Part shown: positions 17,481-23,035 of the stretch, piece after piece
How positions within the stretch are numbered: the stretch's first letter is position 1
How the letters are laid out: the number at the start of each line of letters is the position of its first letter
DNA from: Mycolicibacterium malmesburyense
GTDB lineage: Bacteria; Actinomycetota; Actinomycetes; Mycobacteriales; Mycobacteriaceae
Direction: 5' to 3'
NCBI RefSeq assembly: GCF_001050015.1
Contig: NZ_CVTB01000294.1
Span: forward strand, 1-23,035
DNA: 23,035 nt
Made by a program: the position numbers and the translations under genes
The notes under the pieces: generated by a model
What the model was told of the DNA's origin: nothing
Database searches by the model: none
What the model saw: the letters and a program-made list of their open reading frames with translations, nothing else

Positions 17481-17570
17481 CTACGACCCGAGCATGGTCA
17501 GGCCGCCGTCGACGGCCACGAGTTGCCCGGTCACCTGGATCCCGCCTGCCATCCAGGGTCGCGGTCGTCC
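17481..17570 (-). pseudogene. Remnant of an SDR dehydrogenase C-terminus (5'-truncated)
   Basis: An open 29-codon stretch ends in TAG and encodes WMAGGIQVTGQLVAVDGGLT followed by MLGS. This is the classic C-terminal signature of short-chain dehydrogenases (ITGQ...VDGG). An in-frame TAG at 17571-17573 and the adjacent TetR promoter region leave no room for the rest of the gene. It lies 20 bp upstream of the VOC gene on the same strand. It looks like the scar of a deletion or rearrangement that removed about 90% of an SDR gene. Confidence 0.72.
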
Positions 17571-17574
17571 CTAG

Positions 17575-17604
17575 ATAGTTGGACAAACGTCAACTATTTG
17601 CAAG
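17575..17604. promoter_or_regulatory. Operator-like dyad upstream of the TetR/ACAD/kinase operon
   Basis: ATAGTTG (17575-17581) and CAACTAT (17591-17597) form a perfect 7-bp inverted repeat around 9 bp. The right arm continues as TCAACTATTTGCA, which resembles the minus-strand site at 7189-7204 (12 of 16 over the aligned window 17589-17604). It lies about 30-55 bp upstream of the TetR start, fitting autoregulation. Confidence 0.62.
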
Positions 17605-17631
17605 CGCCAAACGCACTGTTAAAGTGCCGGT

Positions 17632-18294
17632 GTGTCCAAGGTCGGCAGCGAACTCATGGCTGACGGTGGTCAACGACGTGCGTCGTTTCAACGAGCACGC
17701 TCGCACGAGACGAAGCGCGCGCTGGTGCAGGCCGCGATGGCGCTGTGGCGCACGAACGGCTACGCGAAGACGACCGTCGCCGACATCTGTCGGGCCGCAG
17801 GCGTCTCGAGGGGCCTGTTCTACTTCTACTTTCCCGCCAAAGAGGACATCCTTTTCGAGGTCGGCCTGTTGTCGACCCGGGCGGCGCGAGAGAAGGTCCG
17901 CGCGTCGCTGCGCGCGGATTATGACGTCGAAGCGGTCATCGGTGAGGCGTTACGCAGTCTCGAACGGTCGATGGCACGCAATCCGCGCGAGCTGATCCTG
18001 CAGACGATCCTCGAGGGCTACCGGCACGAGCACCGGATCCTCGCGGGTGAGCCGGTCGACGACACCGCCGACGCCGACATGTTCGGCGAGTTGTTCGGCC
18101 GGGCCCAGCGAGACGGGAAGATCGGCGCACACGTCGACATCGAACACCTCTCCCGCTCGGCCGGTATGCACGTCAGCGAGGGCGTCCGGCACTGGGCTTG
18201 CGGCATGTTCGGCGACCGTTCGTTCGCCGACGTCGTCACCGACGACATCGCGGCGCTGGTCGCCGGATTCAACGCGAGAAACGCCAGGACGTGA
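17632..18294 (+). CDS. TetR family transcriptional regulator
   Basis: This 220-residue TetR-type regulator begins its DNA-binding domain at HETKRALVQAAMALWRTNGY. The helix-turn-helix follows as TTVADICRAAGVSRGLFYFY, then FPAKEDILFEV. The start at GTG 17632 gives a short basic N-terminal arm; an ATG at 17656 is also possible and neither has a strong ribosome site. It is 44 bp upstream of an acyl-CoA dehydrogenase and an APH-fold kinase on the same strand. An inverted repeat lies just ahead of it (17575-17604). Because related sites occur before other catabolic genes in the window, this is a leading candidate for the cluster regulator, although the sequence does not prove it. It does not resemble KstR2 as I remember that protein. 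Confidence 0.92.
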   Translation: MSKVGSELMADGGQRRASFQRARSHETKRALVQAAMALWRTNGYAKTTVADICRAAGVSRGLFYFYFPAKEDILFEVGLLSTRAAREKVRASLRADYDVEAVIGEALRSLERSMARNPRELILQTILEGYRHEHRILAGEPVDDTADADMFGELFGRAQRDGKIGAHVDIEHLSRSAGMHVSEGVRHWACGMFGDRSFADVVTDDIAALVAGFNARNART

Positions 18295-18338
18295 AGGACA
18301 TTCGGCTGACACCCGGCCAACAGTGAAAGGAGACCACG

Positions 18339-19640
18339 ATGGCGTGGGATTTCGAGACCGACCCCGAGTACCAGAAGATCCTCGACTGGGCCGACGAATT
18401 CGTCAGGGAGGAGGTCGAACCGCTCGACCTGGCGTTCCCCGACCAGCAGTTCGTGCCGCTGGACGCCAACCGTCGCAAGGTGATCGACCCGCTCAAGGAC
18501 GAGGTACGCCGCCGCGGGCTCTGGGCCACCCATCTCGGCCCCGAACTCGGCGGGCAGGGTTACGGCCAGCTCAAGCTCGCACTGCTCAACGAGATTCTCG
18601 GCCGCTCCCAATGGGCGCCGATCGTGTTCGGTTGTCAGGCACCCGACACCGGCAACGCCGAGATCATCGCCCACTACGGCACCGAAGCGCAGAAGGAACG
18701 CTACCTGCGCCCGCTGCTCGACGGCGAGATCTTCTCGTGCTACTCGATGACCGAACCGCACGCCGGCGCCGACCCGACGCTGTTCACGACGACCGCGGTG
18801 CGCGACGGCGACGACTGGGTGATCAACGGCTGGAAGTTCTTCTCCTCCAATGCCCGAACCGCGTCCTTCCTGATCGTCATGGTCGTCACGAACCCCGACG
18901 TGAGCGCGTACCAGGGCATGTCGATGTTCCTGGTGCCCACCGACACCCCGGGCGTCAACATCGTCCGCAATGTCGGGCTGCACGGTGAGCGCGACGACGA
19001 GGGTTCGCACGCGTTGATCCACTACGACAACGTGCGCGTGCCCGCCGACGCGCTGCTCGGCGGTGAAGGCCAGGCCTTCGTCATCGCCCAGACCCGCCTC
19101 GGCGGCGGACGCATCCATCACGCGATGCGCACGATCGGGTTGTCGCGCAAGGCGTTGGACATGATGTGCGAACGCGCGCTGAGCCGCGAGACCCAGGGCA
19201 GCAGGCTCTCGGAGAAGCAGTTCGTCCAGGGCTACATCGCCGACTCGTATGCGCAACTGCTGCAGTTCCGGCTGATGGTGCTCTACACCGCGTGGGAGAT
19301 CGACAAATACAACGATTACAAGAAGGTCCGCAAGGACATCGCCGCGGTCAAGGTGGTGATGCCGACGGTGCTGCACGACATCGCCTGGCGGGCAATGCAG
19401 GTCCACGGCGCGCTGGGTGTGACCAACGAGATGCCCTTCCTGGGCATGGTCACCGGCGCCGCGGTGATGGGCCTGGCCGACGGGCCGACCGAGGTGCACA
19501 AGGCGACGGTGGCCAAGCAGGTGCTACGTGACTACGCGCCGAGCACCGATACGTGGCCGACGGAGTGGATCCCCGCCAAACGGGAGAAGGCGCGGGCGAA
19601 GTTCGCCGAGTACCTCGAGAACGAGGTGGGGAACCTGTGA
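18339..19640 (+). CDS. Acyl-CoA dehydrogenase, ACAD10/ACAD11-like
   Basis: This 433-residue acyl-CoA dehydrogenase has CYSMTEPHAGADPTLF (134-149), NGWKFFSSNA (163-172), a long helical C-terminal domain and the segment GLADGPTEVHKATVAK (378-393). The ADGPxEVH form, with Asp where MCAD has its catalytic Glu (D381), is typical of ACAD10/ACAD11-type enzymes. A clear AAAGGAG precedes the ATG at 18339. The next gene, overlapping by 4 nt, encodes an APH-fold kinase. In human ACAD10/11 the two domains are fused, and in bacterial levulinate catabolism (LvaA with LvaC) they act in sequence on 4-hydroxyacyl-CoAs. A role in 4-hydroxyacyl-CoA breakdown is therefore plausible (inference from family and neighbourhood). 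Confidence 0.94.
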   Translation: MAWDFETDPEYQKILDWADEFVREEVEPLDLAFPDQQFVPLDANRRKVIDPLKDEVRRRGLWATHLGPELGGQGYGQLKLALLNEILGRSQWAPIVFGCQAPDTGNAEIIAHYGTEAQKERYLRPLLDGEIFSCYSMTEPHAGADPTLFTTTAVRDGDDWVINGWKFFSSNARTASFLIVMVVTNPDVSAYQGMSMFLVPTDTPGVNIVRNVGLHGERDDEGSHALIHYDNVRVPADALLGGEGQAFVIAQTRLGGGRIHHAMRTIGLSRKALDMMCERALSRETQGSRLSEKQFVQGYIADSYAQLLQFRLMVLYTAWEIDKYNDYKKVRKDIAAVKVVMPTVLHDIAWRAMQVHGALGVTNEMPFLGMVTGAAVMGLADGPTEVHKATVAKQVLRDYAPSTDTWPTEWIPAKREKARAKFAEYLENEVGNL

Positions 19641-20671
19641 GCGAGGACGCGATCGACGTTGCGCGCCTGACCGATTGGATGGATGCGGCCGAATTGCCCG
19701 GCAAGGGCGAGCCGCTGCAGACCCGGTTCCTGTCGGGCGGAACTCAGAACGTCATCTACGAACTGCGCCGCGGCGACCACAGCTGTGTGCTGCGGATGCC
19801 CCCGCCCGGCGCCCCGCCCGACCGCGACAAGGGAATCCTGCGCGAGTGGCGCATCATCGAGGCGCTTGACGGCACCGAGGTTCCGCACACCGAGGCGGTC
19901 GCCGTGTGTGAGGACGCGGGGGTGCTCGGCCGGCCGTTCTATCTGATGGGTTTCGTCGACGGGTGGTCGCCGATGGATCTTCAGGACCGCAGGTGGCCCG
20001 AACCGTTCGACTCGGACCTCTCCGCGCGCGGGGACCTGGCTTATCAGCTCGCCGAGGGCATCGCGCTGCTGTCCAAGGTCGACTGGAAGGCCAAGGGGCT
20101 GCACGACTTAGGGCGTCCCGACGGCTTCCACGAACGCCAGGTCGATCGGTGGATCGCGTTCTTCGAGCGCATCAAGGGTCGCGAGATCGAGGGCCTGGAC
20201 GCCGCCACCGACTGGCTGCGCGCGCGTCGACCGCTCGACTACATCCCCGGGCTGATGCACGGCGACTACCAGTTCGCCAACGTGATGTACCGGCACGGGG
20301 CTCCGGCGCGGCTCGCGGCGATCGTGGACTGGGAGATGGGCACGGTCGGGGATCCGAAACTGGACCTGGGTTGGATGGTGCAGAGCTGGCCCGAGAACAC
20401 CTCGGCACCGACGGACTCCGAGATGGGCTACGTCGACATGCGCGGAATGCCGTCGCGCACAGACGTAGTCGACCACTACGCGAAGGTCTCGGGACGTCAG
20501 GTCGATGACCTCGACTACTACCTGGTGCTGGCGAAGTGGAAGCTGGCCATAGTGCTCGAGCAGGGGTACCAGCGCGCCGGCGACAACCCGAAGCTGCTCG
20601 CTTACGGTCCGGTCATCGTCGAGCTGATGCGCTCGGCAGCCGACCTCGCCGAGTCCAGCGACTACCGCTGA
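19637..20671 (+). CDS. APH-fold phosphotransferase, ACAD10/11-type kinase partner (not drug resistance)
   Basis: This 344-residue aminoglycoside-phosphotransferase-fold kinase has the nucleotide-binding loop FLSGGTQNVIYEL (31-43), VLRMPPPG, the catalytic loop MHGDYQFANVMY (H208, D210, N215) and the metal-binding IVDWEMGTVGDPKLDLGW (D231). Similarity is to the kinase domains of ACAD10/ACAD11 and LvaA, which phosphorylate 4-hydroxyacyl-CoAs, and not to antibiotic-modifying enzymes. The start is the GTG at 19637 in the GTGA overlap with the acyl-CoA dehydrogenase stop, so the two proteins are co-translated. The stop lies 10 bp from the stop of the convergent unknown gene. Substrate assignment is inferred and untested. 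Confidence 0.92.
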   Translation: MSEDAIDVARLTDWMDAAELPGKGEPLQTRFLSGGTQNVIYELRRGDHSCVLRMPPPGAPPDRDKGILREWRIIEALDGTEVPHTEAVAVCEDAGVLGRPFYLMGFVDGWSPMDLQDRRWPEPFDSDLSARGDLAYQLAEGIALLSKVDWKAKGLHDLGRPDGFHERQVDRWIAFFERIKGREIEGLDAATDWLRARRPLDYIPGLMHGDYQFANVMYRHGAPARLAAIVDWEMGTVGDPKLDLGWMVQSWPENTSAPTDSEMGYVDMRGMPSRTDVVDHYAKVSGRQVDDLDYYLVLAKWKLAIVLEQGYQRAGDNPKLLAYGPVIVELMRSAADLAESSDYR

Positions 20672-20681
20672 CGAGGCGAGA

Positions 20682-21185
20682 TCAGCTGGCGGGCACCAGG
20701 TCCGCAGCCACCGAGACCATCATGCCGCAGCGAAACGTCTCACAGCCGCCAACGGCGTCGGCACCGGAATCGCCCGCGGCGGTGAGCGCCTTGGCCTTGA
20801 ACGCCCTGGCCGCCGCGCTGAGGTGGTGCTCGACGGAATCGACACTGCTGTCGAGCTCGGCGGGTACCCGCTCACCCCACAGCGTGACCTCAGTCGCGCC
20901 CTGCTCCAGCGCGTTACGCACATGCTGGAGAACCCGCGCGTCGCGATCGATCATGTTCGCCGCGACGGCGACGGTCTGCGGATGCGGCCGTTCCTCCCAG
21001 GCCGCGAGGACCGTTTCCAGGTCGAGGGTCTCGGCTCCGAGAATCGTCAGTGGGCGAACGTCTTCGCCGCCACCGACGAGCACGGTGACGTCCCACCCGG
21101 CCATCACCCGGTCGTAGATCCAGCCGCCGGCTGACTTCACCGCGTCCGACACCGTCGGGGCGACGATGTCGAGCCGGTACCTCAT
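20682..21185 (-). CDS. Conserved protein of unknown function, coupled to a TetR gene
   Basis: I do not recognise a family for this 167-residue soluble protein. It opens MRYRLDIVAPTVSDAVKSAG and continues VMAGWDVTVLVGG, a strand-rich start. A long helical stretch follows (MIDRDARVLQHVRNALEQGA), then EVTLWGERVP. It ends with a small Cys-containing tail (GGCETFRCGMM, CxxxxC spacing). No signal peptide or membrane helix is seen. The ATG at 21185 overlaps the TetR stop as ATGA, which supports this start over a longer form beginning near 21275 that would only cross the TetR gene. The coupling with TetR and the P450 upstream on the same strand suggests it acts in the same response (inference). A metal-binding or redox role for the CxxxxC is only a guess. 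Confidence 0.82.
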   Translation of the reverse strand: MRYRLDIVAPTVSDAVKSAGGWIYDRVMAGWDVTVLVGGGEDVRPLTILGAETLDLETVLAAWEERPHPQTVAVAANMIDRDARVLQHVRNALEQGATEVTLWGERVPAELDSSVDSVEHHLSAAARAFKAKALTAAGDSGADAVGGCETFRCGMMVSVAADLVPAS

Positions 21186-21799
21186 GTCGAGCTCCGCGGC
21201 GCCAACTCGCGCCCCAGCGACTCGGCGTACCCCTTGAACACCTCGGCCAATTGAATCGATGGGTCGAGTAACCATAGGGTCTCCATTCCATAGGTGAACG
21301 CGAGGATTTCCACGGCCTTGGTGGCCGGGTCGAGGTCTTGGCGATACTTTCCGCTCCGCTGACCGCGCTCGATGATCGCGGTGATGATGTCGACCGCGTC
21401 GCGGTAACGCTTGACCAGGCGGTCGTGCAGAGGCGCGTCGGGCGCGATGTTCTCCACCAGCAGCACGGTGAAGGTCCCGACGAGCTCGGGCGCGCGCTCG
21501 AAGCGTTCGGGGACCCGGCCGAGTTCGGTGACCAGATCACCCGAGCGGTAGTCGGCGTGGATCGCGTCGTCGGCGTCACGGGCGTCGAGCACCGCGTTGA
21601 GCAGCTGCTCTTTAGACTCGAAGTGGTGCAGCAGACCGGCGGGCGTGACCCCGGCTTCCTTGGCGATCAGGGCCAGCGAGGTGTTGCGCCACCCGTTGCG
21701 CGCGAGCAGGCGTTCGGCCACCGCCAGGATGCGCTGACGACGATCCTCGCCCTTGGCGAGGAGCGTGGCATACGGCCGCGCGGGCTCCGTGGCGGACAC
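21182..21799 (-). CDS. TetR family transcriptional regulator
   Basis: This 205-residue TetR-type regulator has a DNA-binding domain from DRRQRILAVAERLLARNGW, with the helix-turn-helix TSLALIAKEAGVTPAGLLHH and FESKEQLLNAV. The preferred start is GTG 21799, because AGGAG lies 4 nt upstream. A longer form from TTG 21874 would translate through a good inverted repeat (21815-21846) that looks like its operator. The 3' end overlaps the next gene (unknown protein) by 4 nt. It lies 152 bp downstream of the P450 gene on the same strand with its own apparent promoter region, and may regulate itself, the unknown gene and possibly nearby genes. Confidence 0.92.
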   Translation of the reverse strand: MSATEPARPYATLLAKGEDRRQRILAVAERLLARNGWRNTSLALIAKEAGVTPAGLLHHFESKEQLLNAVLDARDADDAIHADYRSGDLVTELGRVPERFERAPELVGTFTVLLVENIAPDAPLHDRLVKRYRDAVDIITAIIERGQRSGKYRQDLDPATKAVEILAFTYGMETLWLLDPSIQLAEVFKGYAESLGRELAPRSST

Positions 21800-21803
21800 C
21801 GAA

Positions 21804-21808
21804 CTCCT
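21804..21808 (-). promoter_or_regulatory. Shine-Dalgarno deciding the TetR start
   Basis: AGGAG on the minus strand, 4 nt before GTG 21799. This is the best initiation signal in the region and argues against the upstream TTG at 21874. Confidence 0.65.
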
Positions 21809-21814
21809 TCGTTC

Positions 21815-21846
21815 AACCAACCTAGTGAACACACAGTAGGTAGGTT
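21815..21846. promoter_or_regulatory. Inverted repeat, probable TetR operator
   Basis: AACCAACCTA (21815-21824) and TAGGTAGGTT (21837-21846) are inverted arms matching at 9 of 10 positions around a 12-bp spacer. They lie 16-47 bp upstream of the TetR GTG, a usual position for an autoregulatory operator. The sequence differs from the other palindromes in the window, so this TetR probably controls a separate set of genes. Confidence 0.6.
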
Positions 21847-21951
21847 TGGGCGCTGTGACAAGCGTCTCAGCCAAATTGGGTTTAGACCGCCGTCACATCG
21901 CCAGGTCAGCGCGTATTTCGGGCGCAATCCGCCGTCCCCGCGCCGGGTTTC

Positions 21952-23035
21952 CTATCGTCGCGTGAACTCGATGTGCAGCTCGGTCAGCCCGCGCAGCAAA
22001 AACGTCGGCTCGTAGGAGTAGCGGCGCTCACCGGATGGACCGTGGGCCGCCTCGCTGATCCGGATGTCGCGCATACGCTCGAGCAACCTCTGCACGGTGA
22101 TGCGGCCCTCCACCCGGGCCAGGGGCGCGCCCGCGCAGGAGTGGATTCCACGACCGAACGCGATGTGTTCGCGCACGTTCTTACGGTCCGGGCGGAACTC
22201 GTGGGGATCGTCGAATTTGCGCGGGTCCCGATTGGCCGCCCCGAGGCACAACATCACGATCGTGCCCGCCTTGAGCGGCACCCCGCCCAGCGTCGTGCTC
22301 TTGCGGACGAGCCGGAAGTCGACCTTGGTCGGCGAGTGCATGCGCAGCGCCTCTTCGATGAACGCCGGAATCCGCTCGGGGTGTTCGCGCAGCATCTGCT
22401 GGAAGTCCGGCCGGTCTCCGAGGGTCTGCACCGCCGCGCTGAGCAGCTTGGTGACGGTCTCCTGCCCCGCGGCGAACAGGAACGTGGCCGGCTTGACGAC
22501 CTCGATCAGCTCCGGTGTCGAACCGTCGGGGTACACCGCGGTCGCCATCCCCGACAGCACGTCGCCGCGTGGTTGGCGGCGGCGCTCGGCGAGATAGCCG
22601 GCGAACTTGTCGTCGAGATACTGCAGCGGGTCCCGCCCCACCGGGGCGCCGTCGAGCGCGCCGACGCGGGTGCCGTAGCGCTCCTCGACCCCGAGCGCGG
22701 CCAGGAACTCGGGCCGGTCCTCGTCGGGCACGCCGAGCAGGTCGATGATCGCCGACGTGGCGAAGGGTTTGGCGTACTCCGAGAGGAACTCGCACCGCCC
22801 CTCAGAGGAATCCGGGCCCATGATCTGGTCGATCTGGCTGTCGACCAGCTGCCACATGTAGTCCTCGTTCTCCTTGAGCCGGCGCGGCGTCAGGAGCTTG
22901 GTCAACAGCGACCGGGCCCGTTCGTGGGCCGGCGGGTCCATCACGACCATGTGCTCGTAGATGGGAAACAGGTGGCGGTGCGCCTCGATCTGCTCGGTGA
23001 TGTCGTCACCTTCGGGGACGAACGGCAGCGGCGGG
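21952..23035 (-). CDS. Cytochrome P450 (N-terminus beyond window edge)
   Basis: About 360 residues of a P450 are visible, and the frame stays open to the right edge. It shows the I-helix oxygen-binding motif FAAGQET, the K-helix ExxR in EEALRMHSP, and the heme-binding loop FGRGIHSCAGAPLARVEG with the Cys ligand (loop encoded near 22135-22158). The MDPPAHERARSLLTKLLTPR segment (C-helix region) is typical of soluble actinobacterial P450s. It would hydroxylate a hydrophobic substrate with electrons from a ferredoxin not seen here. The start codon is outside the window; the first ATG inside it, at 22950, is internal to the domain and is not the real start. I could not place it in a CYP family. 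A TetR gene and an unknown gene follow on the same strand. Confidence 0.95.
   Translation of the reverse strand, partial: PPLPFVPEGDDITEQIEAHRHLFPIYEHMVVMDPPAHERARSLLTKLLTPRRLKENEDYMWQLVDSQIDQIMGPDSSEGRCEFLSEYAKPFATSAIIDLLGVPDEDRPEFLAALGVEERYGTRVGALDGAPVGRDPLQYLDDKFAGYLAERRRQPRGDVLSGMATAVYPDGSTPELIEVVKPATFLFAAGQETVTKLLSAAVQTLGDRPDFQQMLREHPERIPAFIEEALRMHSPTKVDFRLVRKSTTLGGVPLKAGTIVMLCLGAANRDPRKFDDPHEFRPDRKNVREHIAFGRGIHSCAGAPLARVEGRITVQRLLERMRDIRISEAAHGPSGERRYSYEPTFLLRGLTELHIEFTRR

Noticed and set aside
17014..17586. Long 190-codon form of the VOC protein
   Set aside because: The added 42 residues are Arg-rich and cross the SDR remnant and the dyad; ATG 17460 has a better ribosome site and a family-like N-terminus.
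18018..19499. 493-codon minus-strand open frame opposite the ACAD10/11-like gene
   Set aside because: Shadow frame with low-complexity His/Arg/Asp composition; the plus-strand dehydrogenase is unambiguous.
19637..20671. Reading the APH-fold protein as an aminoglycoside resistance gene
   Set aside because: Operon partner and sequence pattern point to the ACAD10/11 and LvaA kinase group; nothing indicates antibiotic modification.
20672..20681. A bidirectional terminator between the convergent kinase and unknown genes
   Set aside because: Only 10 bp separate the stops, and I found no stable hairpin there; the same holds for 3762-3767, 8758-8772 and 13146-13178.

Overview
The window is about 23 kb of high-GC DNA that is almost entirely coding. 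It looks like a chromosomal catabolic cluster from a Mycolicibacterium/Mycobacterium-type actinobacterium. The indicators are an F420-type LLM oxidoreductase, several TetR regulators, FadE-like acyl-CoA dehydrogenases, an AveC-like membrane protein, a cytochrome P450, frequent GTG starts and 4-8 nt stop/start overlaps. No rRNA, tRNA, CRISPR array, insertion sequence or phage gene was seen. No intergenic stretch exceeds about 200 bp.

Layout. (1) 1-2613, minus: an FAD/2Fe-2S oxygenase reductase, then an SDR dehydrogenase, then a Rieske oxygenase alpha subunit that runs off the left edge. (2) 2691-3761, plus: a DapB-like NAD(P)-binding dehydrogenase, divergent from the reductase. (3) 3768-7113, minus: a second Rieske oxygenase, a 113-residue protein of unknown function, an amidohydrolase-fold protein and a MarR regulator, all coupled or nearly so. 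(4) 7312-8757, plus: an aldehyde dehydrogenase. (5) A TetR gene (minus) divergent from a plus-strand triplet: AveC-like membrane protein, CbbQ/NorQ-type AAA+ ATPase and CbbO/NorD-type VWA protein. (6) An acyl-CoA dehydrogenase (minus) divergent from an epimerase-like SDR, an EthD-like unknown protein and an LLM oxidoreductase. (7) A VOC-fold protein and a truncated SDR tail (minus), then a TetR, an ACAD10/11-like acyl-CoA dehydrogenase and an APH-fold kinase (plus). (8) Minus strand from the right edge: a P450 cut by the edge, a TetR and a conserved protein of unknown function.

How the parts may work together (inference). Oxygenases (two Rieske proteins sharing one visible reductase, plus a P450) would hydroxylate a hydrophobic substrate. 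SDRs, the LLM enzyme and the aldehyde dehydrogenase would oxidise the resulting alcohols and aldehydes. Acyl-CoA dehydrogenases, one paired with a kinase as in 4-hydroxyacyl-CoA catabolism, would feed products toward beta-oxidation. No CoA ligase, hydratase or thiolase is in the window, so the pathway is incomplete here and the substrate cannot be named.

Related palindromes of the type TCAA(G/C)TA(C/T)TTG occur in four promoter regions (near 2620, 7189, 14366 and 17590). This suggests one TetR-family regulator ties blocks 1-4, 6 and 7 into a regulon. The most novel-looking parts are the AveC/AAA+/VWA cassette, the amidohydrolase that lacks its HxH motif, and the split ACAD-kinase pair under this regulon.
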